DNA of 64,000 nt, from contig NZ_CACRYJ010000068.1 in the NCBI RefSeq assembly GCF_902703175.1, forward strand, positions 124,001-188,000. Reading direction: 5' to 3'. The DNA comes from Occultella aeris (GTDB lineage Bacteria; Actinomycetota; Actinomycetes; Actinomycetales; Beutenbergiaceae). The translations under genes were made by a program, and so were the position numbers. Below, piece by piece: positions 1 to 9,054 of the stretch. The notes beneath the pieces are model-generated. The model saw nothing but the letters and a program-made list of their open reading frames with translations, had not been told where the DNA came from and ran no database searches. How positions within the stretch are numbered: the stretch's first letter is position 1; the number at the start of each line of letters is the position of its first letter.

Positions 1-116
1 ACAGCCTCATCGACACCACCCGAGCGGCGAACCTGCTCGGCTTCAGCCCGCGTCACTCGATCCACGCGTCCGAGGGCTCAGGCCCGGCGCCCGCACCCGT
101 CGGAGCCCCGCAGTGA
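1..116 (+). CDS. NAD-dependent epimerase/dehydratase, C-terminal 37 residues (5' end outside window)
   Basis: The window opens inside this gene; reading begins at base 3 and stops at TGA 114-116. The visible residues include IDTTRAANLLGFSPRHS, the usual C-terminal element of extended SDR sugar epimerases, where a conserved Asp-Thr/Ser and Arg precede LLGF. A low-complexity Gly/Pro/Ala tail follows. The stop overlaps the GTG start of the next gene (GTGA), so the two are translationally coupled. The neighbours, a mannonate-dehydratase-like enzyme and a sugar ABC importer, suggest a uronate or uronic-acid-derived sugar as substrate. That is inference, because the catalytic YxxxK part lies outside the window. 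Confidence 0.6.
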   Translation, partial: SLIDTTRAANLLGFSPRHSIHASEGSGPAPAPVGAPQ

Positions 117-1387
117 CCACCCAGACCATCGAAACCGCTGCCTTCACGCAGCCGTGGGAGGCGCGCACGGACGTGCGGATCACCGGGGTGCGGGCCATCG
201 TGACCGCACCCGAAGGGATCCCGCTCGTAGTGGTCCGGGTGGACACCTCCGACGAGGGCCTGTACGGACTCGGCTGCGCCACCTTCACCCAGCGCTGGCG
301 CGCGGTCGTCAGCTTCGTCGAGGACCACCTCGCGCGGCTCGTGATCGGCCGGTACCCGGGTGACATCGAGGACCTCACCCGCCTGGCCCGGTTCTCCGCG
401 TACTGGCGGGAGGGGCCGGTCGGCAACAATGCCATCTCCGGGCTCGACCAGGCGCTCTGGGACATCGCCGGCAAGCGGGCCGGGCTCCCGGTCCACGAAC
501 TCCTCGGCGGGCGGGTGCGGGCTGCCGCGGACACCTACATCCACGCTGGTGGGGCGGACATCGAAGCGACCCTCGACCAGGCAGAGGGGTTCGTTGCGGC
601 AGGGTGGCGGCACGTGCGCCTGCAGGTTGCCCAGGCGGGTGCCGGCAGCTACGGGGCACCGAGGTTGGACACCGTCACGGACGCGACGGCGCCCTACCCG
701 CGCGGCTGGCGGGTCTCCGAGTATCTGCGCCGGACGCCGCAGCTGTTCGAGGCCGCGCGGGAGCGGCTGGGGGAGGACGTCGAACTCCTGCACGACGTCC
801 ATTCGAGGCTGGATCCGAAGCAGGCGGTCACGCTCGCGCGTGCGCTCGAGCCGTACCGGCTGTTCTTCCTCGAGGACGTGCTGCCGCCGGAACACTGGGA
901 TGCGCTGCCCCAGGTCCGGGCCGCGTCCCCGGTGCCGATCGCGGTCGGCGAGCTGACCACGTCGATGACCGACGCCACCCGGCTGGTCCTGGACGGGGGA
1001 GTGGACCTGATCCGGTCACACGTGTCCATGCTCGGCGGACTCACTCCCGCGCGGAAACTGGCTGCCGCCGCCGAACTCGTCGGAGTGCGCACCGCCTGGC
1101 ACGCCCCCGGGGACACGTCCCCGATCGGGGCTGCGGCCAACGTCGCCCTCGACGTGACGTCCGCCGCATTCGGGATCCAGGAAGGGCACGTGTACCACGA
1201 GGCGGTACACGAGGTGTTCCCCGGCACGCTGCGGATCGAGAACGGCTGGCTCCGGCCGAACGAGGCGCCCGGCTGGGGCATCGAGATCGATGAGATCGCC
1301 GCAGCGCGATTCCCGGCGGAACTGTCCAGGCACGACGAATGGGCCGCGCAGGTGCGCGGCCTCGACGGGGGGCTCATCGCCCCCTGA
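113..1387 (+). CDS. Enolase-superfamily dehydratase, D-mannonate dehydratase (ManD/RspA) type
   Basis: This 424-residue protein is a mandelate-racemase/muconate-lactonizing barrel enzyme. Metal ligands can be placed at Asp228, Glu254 and Glu280. The 26-residue steps match the ManD family (Asp210/Glu236/Glu262 in the characterised enzyme), and His230 corresponds to the extra ManD histidine. The C-terminal half has WHAPGDTSPIG and QEGHVYHE, also family-typical. The enzyme would dehydrate D-mannonate (or a related sugar acid) to 2-keto-3-deoxygluconate; many homologues have low activity, so the exact substrate is uncertain. GTG 113 is chosen because GGAG lies 7 bases upstream and the start overlaps the previous stop. 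It heads a binding-protein/permease set. Confidence 0.85.
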   Translation: MTTQTIETAAFTQPWEARTDVRITGVRAIVTAPEGIPLVVVRVDTSDEGLYGLGCATFTQRWRAVVSFVEDHLARLVIGRYPGDIEDLTRLARFSAYWREGPVGNNAISGLDQALWDIAGKRAGLPVHELLGGRVRAAADTYIHAGGADIEATLDQAEGFVAAGWRHVRLQVAQAGAGSYGAPRLDTVTDATAPYPRGWRVSEYLRRTPQLFEAARERLGEDVELLHDVHSRLDPKQAVTLARALEPYRLFFLEDVLPPEHWDALPQVRAASPVPIAVGELTTSMTDATRLVLDGGVDLIRSHVSMLGGLTPARKLAAAAELVGVRTAWHAPGDTSPIGAAANVALDVTSAAFGIQEGHVYHEAVHEVFPGTLRIENGWLRPNEAPGWGIEIDEIAAARFPAELSRHDEWAAQVRGLDGGLIAP

Positions 1388-1424
1388 CCTGATTCACCTA
1401 CCCAACCCTGAAGGAGTTTCAACG

Positions 1425-2813
1425 ATGAGACGCAGGACACGACGAGCGGCACCGCTCGCTCTCCTGGGCGTTGCCGCCATGATCCTCTCCGCGTGCAGCG
1501 GCGGCGGAAGCGGCGACGACCCCACCGATGGTGCCCCGGCCGACACCGATGCACCGGTCACCATCTCCGTCGGCGGCAAGCCGACCACCGAGAACCCCGA
1601 ACAGCTCGCCGACTTCGAGCGCCGACTGGACGAGTTCACCGCGGACCACCCCAACATCACCGTGGAGGCGGAGGAGACGCTGTGGGAGGCTGACACCTTC
1701 CAGGCGCTCCTCGCCGGCGGCACGATGCCGACGGTGATGCAGGTCCCGTTCACGGAGATCGGCGCACTGATCGAACGTCAACAGGTCGCGGACATCACCG
1801 ACCAGATCGAGGGGAGCGAGGTCCTTCAGCACCTCAACCCCACGGTGATGGACGTCGTGACCGATGACAGCGATCGCATCTTCGGTGTCCCGATCGCCGC
1901 GTACACCATGGGTCTGCTCTACAACCGTGCCCTGTTCGAGCAGGCCGGACTCGACCCGGACGCACCGCCACAGACCTGGGAGGAGGTCCGGGCCGCGGCG
2001 CAGGCGATCGATGAGGCCACGGACGCCCAGGGCTTCGGCACCATGACGCTGGACAACACCGGCGGGTGGATCCTCACCACGACGTCGTACGCGTTCGGCA
2101 GCACGTTGCAGAGCGACGACGGCGCAACGGCCACGATCGACAACCCGGCCACGACCGAGGTGCTCGAGTTCTACCGCTCGCTGCGGTGGGAGGACAACAG
2201 CATGGGCTCGAACTTCCTGCTGAACTACGACGACGCGGTGAACGCGTTCGCGTCGGGACAGATGGGCATGTTCGTCCAGGGGGCCGACAACTACAGCAAC
2301 ATGGTCGTGAACCGGGGCATGGACCCGCAGGACTTCGGGGTTGCCCCGCTCCCGCAGACCGATGAGGGTCTCGGCACGCTCGGCGGTGGCACGATCTCGA
2401 TCATCAACCCCACCGCGACGCCGGAGGAGATCGCCGCCGGGCTCGAGTGGATCGAGTTCCGGAGCTTCCAACAGTTCACGGACGAGGAGGTCGCAGTCGC
2501 GAACGCCGAGGCGGCGGCCGCGGACGGGCTGGCTGTCGGGGCGCCCGGGCTGCCGGTGGTCAACGCGGAACTGGACGCGCAGTACCTCGAATGGATCGCC
2601 CCGGTGATCAATGTGCCGCGTGAGAACTACGAGCTGTACCTCAGCACGGTCGAGGACATCCCCCTGATCCCCGAACCTTCCGTGAAGGCTCAGGAACTGT
2701 ACGCGAGCCTCGACCCGGTGGTGCAGGCGGTCCTGACCCGGGAGGACGCGGACATCGACCAGCTCCTGACCGATGCACAGGGCACCGTGCAGGCAGCGCT
2801 CGACGCCGGATGA
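1425..2813 (+). CDS. Sugar ABC transporter substrate-binding lipoprotein
   Basis: This is a 462-residue extracellular solute-binding protein of the family 1 (MalE-like) type. A signal peptide ends in the lipobox LSAC, with Cys24 as the lipidated residue, followed by a Gly/Ser-rich linker. The mature part has the usual bilobal features: NPEQLADFERRLDEF near the N terminus, YNRALFEQAGL in the middle, and the repeated aromatic residues of the cleft. ATG 1425 is supported by AAGGAG at 1411-1416; a longer reading frame upstream lacks a start with a ribosome site. It is anchored outside the membrane and would hand ligand to the two permeases that follow. No ATPase is encoded nearby, so a shared MsmK-type ATPase is likely (inference). 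The ligand is probably a uronic acid or oligouronide, judging from the upstream genes. Confidence 0.9.
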   Translation: MRRRTRRAAPLALLGVAAMILSACSGGGSGDDPTDGAPADTDAPVTISVGGKPTTENPEQLADFERRLDEFTADHPNITVEAEETLWEADTFQALLAGGTMPTVMQVPFTEIGALIERQQVADITDQIEGSEVLQHLNPTVMDVVTDDSDRIFGVPIAAYTMGLLYNRALFEQAGLDPDAPPQTWEEVRAAAQAIDEATDAQGFGTMTLDNTGGWILTTTSYAFGSTLQSDDGATATIDNPATTEVLEFYRSLRWEDNSMGSNFLLNYDDAVNAFASGQMGMFVQGADNYSNMVVNRGMDPQDFGVAPLPQTDEGLGTLGGGTISIINPTATPEEIAAGLEWIEFRSFQQFTDEEVAVANAEAAAADGLAVGAPGLPVVNAELDAQYLEWIAPVINVPRENYELYLSTVEDIPLIPEPSVKAQELYASLDPVVQAVLTREDADIDQLLTDAQGTVQAALDAG

Positions 2814-2874
2814 GTCCACGGCGGCGCGGTCGCCGATGGGCCGCGCCGCCGCCGTCCCCGATAGGAGGTCCTGC

Positions 2875-3819
2875 ATGGTTGCCCTCGATGACCCACCGGC
2901 CGTCGCGCACCGATCCAGCCCGACGCGCCGTCGCCAGCGTTCCCCGATGACGTGGCTGCGGCGTGGCGGGCTCACCACCCTCGTGTTTTTCCTTCCGCTC
3001 CTGCTCTCATTCGCGTACTTCTCCTGGTGGCCGATCCTGCGTAGCCTCGTGCTCAGCCTCCAGCAGACGAACTTCATCGTCACAGAGTGGGTCGGACTGG
3101 CCAACTTCGAGCGTGTTCTCGCCGACCCGCTTCTGCTGACGGCGGTCTGGAACACCACCTACTTCACCCTGCTCGCCGTCGCCATCGGGTTCCCGGTGCC
3201 GATCCTGCTCGCCGTGCTCATCGCCGAGATGCGCCGGACCCGTGGCTTCGCCTCGGTGCTCGCCTACCTGCCGGTCATCATCCCGCCGGTGGTCTCGGTG
3301 CTGCTCTGGAAGACCTTCTACCGTCCCGACGAGGCCGGCCTGTTCAACACGATCCTTGGGTGGTTCGGGCTCGGACCTTTGCCCTGGCTGAACGATCCGA
3401 ACCTGGTCATCCCGGCCATCGTCGTGCAGGCCACCTGGGCGAGCTTCGGTACCGCCGTCATCATCTACCTAGCGACGCTGATGACGATCCGCACGGAGCT
3501 CTACGAGGCCGCCGAGATCGACGGCGCGAGCATCCTGCGCAGGTTCTGGCACGTCACCCTGCCGCAGATGCGAGGCATCCTGCTCATCATGCTGCTGCTG
3601 CAGCTGATCGGGACGTTCCAGGTGTTCACCGAGCCCTACATCATGACAGGCGGCGGGCCCGAGAACCGGAGCATGACCCTGCTCCTGCTCATCTACCGTT
3701 ACGCCTTCGTCTCCGGGGACTACGGCCGGGCCACCGCGCTGAGCCTGTTGCTCGCGCTGGCGCTCTCGCTGCTCTCGGCGATCTACCTCTGGGCCACCCG
3801 ACGTTGGAGCACCTCATGA
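2875..3819 (+). CDS. Sugar ABC transporter permease (MalF/UgpA type)
   Basis: This is a 314-residue inner-membrane permease with about six hydrophobic segments. The EAA loop that contacts the ATPase starts at Glu211 (EAAEIDGAS, then LPQM). ATG 2875 is set by a near-perfect AGGAGG at 2863-2868; an upstream in-frame start has no such site. Its last four bases overlap the next permease (ATGA). It pairs with the lipoprotein at 1425 and the permease at 3816 as a carbohydrate-uptake-transporter-1 system. Confidence 0.9.
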   Translation: MVALDDPPAVAHRSSPTRRRQRSPMTWLRRGGLTTLVFFLPLLLSFAYFSWWPILRSLVLSLQQTNFIVTEWVGLANFERVLADPLLLTAVWNTTYFTLLAVAIGFPVPILLAVLIAEMRRTRGFASVLAYLPVIIPPVVSVLLWKTFYRPDEAGLFNTILGWFGLGPLPWLNDPNLVIPAIVVQATWASFGTAVIIYLATLMTIRTELYEAAEIDGASILRRFWHVTLPQMRGILLIMLLLQLIGTFQVFTEPYIMTGGGPENRSMTLLLLIYRYAFVSGDYGRATALSLLLALALSLLSAIYLWATRRWSTS

Positions 3820-4772
3820 CGAACGCGACGACCCAGCCGGCGACCGTGGCGCCGACCCCTCCCCGCCGACGTCGCGCCAGGCCGGAGGATGTGCGCGACG
3901 AACGCAGCATCATCTCCACGATGGACCGCAAGTCACCACTCGTACGGGGGGTGGTTGCCGTCGCCGGTGGACTGCTGCTGGTCGCCCTCGTGATCACGTG
4001 TGCCGGACCGCTGTTCTGGCTCTTCAAGGCGGCGACCTCCACGTCGACCGAGACCCTCGCGCAGCCGTTCGGACTGTGGCCGAGCGGGTTGCACTGGGAG
4101 AACGTGACCGCCGCGTGGAGCACGGTCAGGTTCGGCACCTACCTGCGCAACACGCTCATCATCTGTGCGGGGTCGTGGTTCTTCGGGCTCCTCGTCGCCA
4201 CGACCGGTGGCTACGGCATCGCGGTGCTGCGGCCCGCCTACGCGAAGGTGGTCGAGATCGCGGTGCTGGCGACCCTGTTCATCCCGGGTGTGATCTCGCT
4301 GGTCGCGTTGTACCTGACCGTGGTGAACCTGCCGCTGCTGAACGTGAACCTGCTGAACACGTTCTGGGCGGTCTGGCTCCCGGCTTCGGCGAGCGCCTTC
4401 AACGTGCTTCTCGTCTCGCGCTACTTCCAGGCCATCCCACGTGAGCTGTTCGAGGCTGCCCGGATCGACGGCGCCGGTGCTTTCCGGGTGTTCTGGAGCC
4501 TGGTCCTACCGCTTGCCAAGCCGATCCTCGGGGTGGTGTCCCTGCTGACGATCATCGGCGCGTACAAGGACTTCCTGTGGCCCCTGCTGGCGCTGCCCGA
4601 CCACGACCTGCAGCCGATCTCGGTGGCTCTGCCTCGGGTGGAGTCCAGCACCGACCTCGGAGTGTTCATGGCGGCCCTGTTCATCTCGGTGGTCATCCCG
4701 GTCGCACTGTTCCTGGCGTTCCAGCGCCAGTTCCTGCGGGCCGCCGGCAGCGCTGGGGCGATCAAGGGCTGA
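3816..4772 (+). CDS. Sugar ABC transporter permease (MalG/UgpE type)
   Basis: This is a 318-residue second permease subunit. An unusually long hydrophilic N-terminal arm of about 45 residues precedes the first membrane segment, and roughly six membrane segments follow. The EAA motif begins at Glu213 (EAARIDGAG, then VLPLAKP). The start is fixed by the ATGA overlap with the preceding permease. It is the last gene of this operon: the stop lies six bases from the stop of the convergent LacI gene, with no room for a separate terminator. Confidence 0.9.
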   Translation: MTNATTQPATVAPTPPRRRRARPEDVRDERSIISTMDRKSPLVRGVVAVAGGLLLVALVITCAGPLFWLFKAATSTSTETLAQPFGLWPSGLHWENVTAAWSTVRFGTYLRNTLIICAGSWFFGLLVATTGGYGIAVLRPAYAKVVEIAVLATLFIPGVISLVALYLTVVNLPLLNVNLLNTFWAVWLPASASAFNVLLVSRYFQAIPRELFEAARIDGAGAFRVFWSLVLPLAKPILGVVSLLTIIGAYKDFLWPLLALPDHDLQPISVALPRVESSTDLGVFMAALFISVVIPVALFLAFQRQFLRAAGSAGAIKG

Positions 4773-4778
4773 GGTGTC

Positions 4779-5783
4779 TCAGCCGGTCGTCTCGCCGACG
4801 ATCAGCGTGGGTGGCTGGTAGTGCAGCCCGGGCGACTGTTCGCCACCGAGCAGGTGCGCAGCGGCCGCCTCGCCCATCCCGGTCAGACCGACGTCGATCG
4901 TGGTCAGGTGGCGCTCGGACTGGTTGATGATCAGACCCTCCCAGTTGTCGACGCCGACGAGGGCGACATCCTGCGGCACCTGCACGCCGGCGGCGGCGAA
5001 CACGTTCTCAACGCCTCGGGCGATGTGGTCGTTCCCGCCGAACACCGCGTCGATCTCCCAGTTCTCCGCGAGCATCCGTTGGGCCGCGGTTCGTCCCCAT
5101 GCCTCGGTCCACGATCCGTGGAGCACCTCGTGCGTGAGGGTCACGCCGGCCTCCGAGAGAGTCTCTCGCAGCCCTTCGATGCGCAGCTGGGCCGCCAGGT
5201 CGTCCGCCTCGGCGGTGACGTGCGCGATGCGTCGGCGCCCGAGGGCTAGCAGGTGGTCACCCGCCATCCGCCCGATCGCCCGATTGTCCGGGACGAACAT
5301 GACGTCGTCCGGTTCGTCGGAAAGGGTGAACGCGTAGGTGACCGGCACCGAGAACTCGGCGGAGACCGAACGGGTCCGGTGATGCAGACCCTCGCCGACC
5401 ACCAGCACGCCGTCGATCCGGCGGGCGTTCAGGGCCCGGATGCTCTCCGCCATGTCGTCTCGGCGCCGCAGGCGGGCGTCGTAGAGCAATACCGCTTGCT
5501 CATGCTGGCCGAGGTAGGTCGCGGCGCCGATGATCACGGGGCGGGCGAACGTGCTCTCGGCGCGGTCGGTGAGGACGGCCACCGTCCGACTCCGGCCGAG
5601 CGCGAGGGACTGCGCCAGCCCGTTCGGTCGGAAGTCGAGCCGAAGGGCTGTCTCCTCGATCCGCTGACGCGTTGCTGCCGAAATCCGACCTCCGCCGTTG
5701 AGTGCCTTCGAAGCGGTCGAGAGCGACACGCCGGCGACTGCCGCGACGTCGCTGAGCGTGACCTTCTTCTTCGAGACCGCCAT
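4779..5783 (-). CDS. LacI-family transcriptional regulator
   Basis: This is a 334-residue one-component regulator. The N-terminal helix-turn-helix with the hinge reads VTLSDVAAVAGVSLSTASKAL at residues 8-28, followed by a periplasmic-binding-protein-like effector domain ending in GLHYQPPTLIVGE. ATG 5783 gives the standard distance to the HTH; a much longer upstream reading frame is only a GC artefact. It converges on the sugar-acid operon and is its probable repressor, with a sugar or sugar acid as inducer (inference). The operators would sit upstream of the operon, outside this window. I saw no clear LacI palindrome within 1-5800. Confidence 0.88.
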   Translation of the reverse strand: MAVSKKKVTLSDVAAVAGVSLSTASKALNGGGRISAATRQRIEETALRLDFRPNGLAQSLALGRSRTVAVLTDRAESTFARPVIIGAATYLGQHEQAVLLYDARLRRRDDMAESIRALNARRIDGVLVVGEGLHHRTRSVSAEFSVPVTYAFTLSDEPDDVMFVPDNRAIGRMAGDHLLALGRRRIAHVTAEADDLAAQLRIEGLRETLSEAGVTLTHEVLHGSWTEAWGRTAAQRMLAENWEIDAVFGGNDHIARGVENVFAAAGVQVPQDVALVGVDNWEGLIINQSERHLTTIDVGLTGMGEAAAAHLLGGEQSPGLHYQPPTLIVGETTG

Positions 5784-5856
5784 GGTCGCAATCGTAGTGC
5801 GTCGGCCACCGCATTGGGCGGATGCCGCGCGAAAGCGATTTCTCAGGTCGGCGTCG

Positions 5857-6855
5857 TCATACGGAGCTTCGAGTGCGGAGCACGGCGGTCGCTGTGAGCG
5901 AGACCGGCCGGTCCGGATCGTCGACGAGTGCCTCGAGGATGGTCCTGGCCGCGACGCCGGGGACGTCCGCGAGCGCGGTCGCGAGGCGCTGTCTGGACGC
6001 GGCGCCCGCCCCGGGCAGCGCGTCGGCGAGAGCGCCCGCGATCTCGTCGCCGCGGTCGTGGCGTTCGGCGAGCGTGCCCAGCGCGCCGGCGGCTGCCACG
6101 TCGTCGGAACCGTCGACGACCATGGCGACGAGCTCTGGGACGGCGTCGAGATCGCCCCGCGACCCCCGCGCGAGGGCCGCGCGCGCCCGAACGATCGGGT
6201 CCTCGTGCCGGAGGGCACCGGCAAGGATCGCGTCGGCGCCGGACGACTCGAACTTCGTCAGTGCGACCACCGCGCGTTGCCGCCGATCGGCGTCGGCGGA
6301 GGCCAGCGCGTGCGCGAGCACCCCGAGGGCTGCCTCCCCGGTCCGGGCGAGGGCCCACTGGAGCGCGCCGGCAGCATTGGGCTCCGCCTCGGAGAGCACA
6401 GCCTCGGCGAGGACGACCGCGTCACTCGACCGGCCGCCGTCGGGCATCGACAGCGCGACGCGCTGACGCGCCGCGCTGCCCGCGTCGAGCGCCCGCATGA
6501 GGCCGATCGTGCGCAGCACGTCGGACCAGTCGGCGGGTTCGCTCGCGCGCACCTGCCCGAGCCGGCCGAGCAGCTCCTGCTCGCGCGCGAGACGCTCGCT
6601 GGTGCGCTCGAGGAGCTGCACCACCATGGCCGCCGGGCTGAACGAGAGGTCCTCGAGCGCACCGCCGATCTCGGCAAGAGTGAGTCCGAGCGCCCGGAGC
6701 CCTTCCACGTGGAAGAGACGCCGGACGTCGTCTGGCGAGTACTGCCGGTACCCGCCTGCCGTCCGCCCGGTCGGTCGGACCAGCCCGATGGCGTCGTAGT
6801 GTCGCAACATCCGGGCGCTGATCCCGGACCGCTCGGAGACCTCGCCGATCAGCAT
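5857..6855 (-). CDS. MerR-family regulator fused to HEAT-like repeats
   Basis: This 332-residue protein starts with a canonical MerR winged helix: LIGEVSERSGISARMLRHYDAIGLVRP, then GGYRQYSPDDV and LRALGLTLAEI. A short dimerisation coil reaches about residue 105. Instead of a metal or ligand pocket, the remaining 220 residues are Ala/Leu-rich helical pairs resembling HEAT/armadillo repeats (for example RQRAVVALTKF, PIVRARAALARG, DDVAAAGALGTLAER). Typical MerR proteins are 110-270 residues, so the C-terminal part is an addition. The start lies 4 bases after the stop of the upstream HEAT-repeat gene, suggesting co-expression and perhaps interaction. The effector is unknown. Confidence 0.8.
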   Translation of the reverse strand: MLIGEVSERSGISARMLRHYDAIGLVRPTGRTAGGYRQYSPDDVRRLFHVEGLRALGLTLAEIGGALEDLSFSPAAMVVQLLERTSERLAREQELLGRLGQVRASEPADWSDVLRTIGLMRALDAGSAARQRVALSMPDGGRSSDAVVLAEAVLSEAEPNAAGALQWALARTGEAALGVLAHALASADADRRQRAVVALTKFESSGADAILAGALRHEDPIVRARAALARGSRGDLDAVPELVAMVVDGSDDVAAAGALGTLAERHDRGDEIAGALADALPGAGAASRQRLATALADVPGVAARTILEALVDDPDRPVSLTATAVLRTRSSV

Positions 6856-6859
6856 CGGC

Positions 6860-7528
6860 TCATTCCCGCACCTCGGGCGAACCGAGGAGTGCGAGGACCC
6901 GGTTCGCCTCATGGACCGCCGCCTCGAACCCCTCGTCGGGGTTCTCGATGAGCCGTTCGGTCGCCATCGCGTGCCTGCGCACCCCGGTGTCCGGGTGTGC
7001 CTTCGCCCGCTCCACGACGGCGGAGGCCGGGTCCCCGAGGGCGACGAGGGCCCGGCTGAGGCTGCGTTGGACATCGTGGTCGCCCCGGTCGAACTGCGTT
7101 GCCAGGACCTCGGCGAGCTCGGCGACGCCATCCGGCGGGACGACGGCGACGGCGGCGCGCCACGCGGCGCGGGCGACCTCCGCGTCGTCGTCCTGGAGCA
7201 GCGCAGTGGTGATCGCTGGCCAGGTCCGCGGGTCGCCGAACTTCGACAGCGTGTGCAGCGACTGGCTCCGCGCCTGCGGGATCTGCGACGTCAGCTCGCG
7301 CAGTACCCGGTCGACGGTGGCCGGCGCGCCGTGCCGGGTGAGCGCCCAGGTGAGCATGTCGCGGACGTAGAAGTCCGGTTCGACCGCGCACCGCTCCACC
7401 AGCACCTCGACGTACTCGGGCCTGGGGTATGTTCCGGCGGACAGCGCCGCCTGCAGGCGCGCCGACGGGTCGGGGGCCTGCAGCCGCGTTCGTAGGGACT
7501 GTGCGCCGTGGTGACGCGTATGGGTCAT
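6860..7528 (-). CDS. HEAT-repeat protein
   Basis: This is a 222-residue soluble protein made of consecutive helical repeats, for example FYVRDMLTWALTRHG, PQARSQSLHTLSKFGD and DAEVARAAWRAAVAV. They resemble PBS-lyase/HEAT scaffolds. ATG 7528 is chosen over GTG 7543 because GGAGG sits 8 bases before it. It is the first gene of a two-gene unit with the MerR-HEAT protein, and the shared repeat type suggests the two contact each other or a common partner. No catalytic motif is visible, and the specific role is unknown. Confidence 0.75.
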   Translation of the reverse strand: MTHTRHHGAQSLRTRLQAPDPSARLQAALSAGTYPRPEYVEVLVERCAVEPDFYVRDMLTWALTRHGAPATVDRVLRELTSQIPQARSQSLHTLSKFGDPRTWPAITTALLQDDDAEVARAAWRAAVAVVPPDGVAELAEVLATQFDRGDHDVQRSLSRALVALGDPASAVVERAKAHPDTGVRRHAMATERLIENPDEGFEAAVHEANRVLALLGSPEVRE

Positions 7529-7588
7529 GGTGACCACCTCCACCCTCCATGACAGACCTTGTCACAGTGAGAAGGTCAAGCGCGGGCA

Positions 7589-8311
7589 TCACCACCCGTA
7601 GAAGCGCGAGCCACCCGGGATCATCGCGAGCACGAACGGAACGAGGAACAGTGCGGCTGCGAAAGCCCAGCCACCAGTGAGCCGGCGGGGCCTGGGCGGC
7701 ACCAGCTTCCGCTGCCACCATGGGACCGGCTCGAGGATCAGGTAGGCCAGCCAGATCGGGGCTGCCGCGCAGGTGAGCCAGAACCACGCCCACTTCGTCG
7801 CGAGCCGGGGTTGCGGGCCCACGACGAGCAGGATCAGCGCAGCCGTGGCGGCGAACGCGGCGAGGCTGACCTGGACGCCCGGCTGATCCCAGCCCTGGCG
7901 TTGGGTGACCGCCACGGGCGCCGGCGAGTCCTCGGCGGCCGCGAGGATGGTGGCGCCCTCGTCGACGTATGGCGACCCGGCGAAGGTCGAGAGCTCGTAG
8001 CGGGCCACGCCATGACCGGAGTCACCGGACCACTCCACCCAGAACGTTCCCTGGCCCTCCCCGCCGGCCGGCAGCCGCTCGATCGTCAGTTCGGACACGC
8101 GACCGGCGCGTAGGTCGTTGCGCAGTTCGTCGACCGTCCGCTCCACAGGTTGCAGGGCGATCTGGACGAGGCCCGCGACCATCAGGACGGCGATCAGCGC
8201 GCGCACCACCAGGCCGAGCGGTCCCGACGGGAGCACCAGCGATGCGCCCGGGGGCGCGCCCAGGTCGTTCTCGAGCAGTCGCTGCCCATCCCCGCCCGTA
8301 CCGGCCCCCAT
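7589..8311 (-). CDS. Membrane protein of unknown function, four predicted membrane segments
   Basis: This 240-residue protein has a hydrophobic segment near residues 28-50 (LGLVVRALIAVLMVAGLVQI). A soluble extracellular-type stretch of about 100 residues follows, then three hydrophobic segments in the C-terminal half, the last close to the C terminus. The soluble part (DELRNDLRAGRVSELTIERL) resembles a small beta-rich domain, but I do not recognise the family. A Trp/Pro-rich loop (EPVPWWQRKL) lies between the last two segments. It is transcribed divergently from the small membrane protein at 8390. Confidence 0.6.
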   Translation of the reverse strand: MGAGTGGDGQRLLENDLGAPPGASLVLPSGPLGLVVRALIAVLMVAGLVQIALQPVERTVDELRNDLRAGRVSELTIERLPAGGEGQGTFWVEWSGDSGHGVARYELSTFAGSPYVDEGATILAAAEDSPAPVAVTQRQGWDQPGVQVSLAAFAATAALILLVVGPQPRLATKWAWFWLTCAAAPIWLAYLILEPVPWWQRKLVPPRPRRLTGGWAFAAALFLVPFVLAMIPGGSRFYGW

Positions 8312-8389
8312 GGCCCCTCCTCGACGTGAGTCACGACCCTACCGGTGCCGGCCCGGGCGGGGGGATACCTTGGGGAGGTGACCACCGCG

Positions 8390-8863
8390 ATGTCGGCACA
8401 GCCCACCGGGTCGAACTCGCAGCGAGCCGGCGCCGTGCGAATGAGCCTGCGGCGGGCGGCCTGGGCGTCCCTCGGTATCGTGCTCGTGCTGGCGGCGAGT
8501 GCGGCCGTGCGGTCGCTTGGCGTGTCGTCGCTTCCCGCTTTCGTCGGCTACGCGTTGTTGGTCTGGGCCCTCCTGCCCGTGCTCGTGACAGTCGTGGTCG
8601 TCTGCGTCGTCTCGCTCGGCTCCGGCAGACCACTGTCGATGGCGCCGACGGCGATCCTCGCCGGGCTCGCGCTGGCGGGCTGGGTCTCCTGGGGCGTGGG
8701 ACTGCCGATCGGTATCGCCTACGGACTGCCGCTCGGGCTCGGTGCAGCCGGGGCAGGCTGGGCGGCCGGCAGCAGTCGGCGGGCGGTGGCCCGGGTGGTG
8801 GCCGTGACGGTGATCGTCGTCGTCACGGTCGTGTTCTCGGCCACCGTGACGACGGCGGCCTGA
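8390..8863 (+). CDS. Small membrane protein of unknown function
   Basis: This is a 157-residue, very hydrophobic protein with about four membrane segments (LGIVLVLAASAAV, VGYALLVWALLPVLVTVVVV, ILAGLALAGWV, and a valine-rich C-terminal helix). A basic N-terminal stretch (MSLRRA) suggests a cytoplasmic N terminus. ATG 8390 has GGGGAGG 11 bases upstream; a GTG at 8378 directly abuts the ribosome site and is less likely. No family is recognised. Confidence 0.55.
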   Translation: MSAQPTGSNSQRAGAVRMSLRRAAWASLGIVLVLAASAAVRSLGVSSLPAFVGYALLVWALLPVLVTVVVVCVVSLGSGRPLSMAPTAILAGLALAGWVSWGVGLPIGIAYGLPLGLGAAGAGWAAGSSRRAVARVVAVTVIVVVTVVFSATVTTAA

Positions 8864-9054
8864 TCAACTCGTGACCAGTTGCAAGGTCGCGGCGCCGATG
8901 CGGACCGCTGCATCGTGATCCCCGTACGCACCTGGCCGTGCATCGCACGCTCGCCGTCGATGCGCCACCCGGTGTTCTTCTGACGGACCATGGCGGGCCA
9001 TGCGGGCTTCATAGGATCGAGGCGCCAACCTTCACCGGAGAACTTGGAGCTCCC

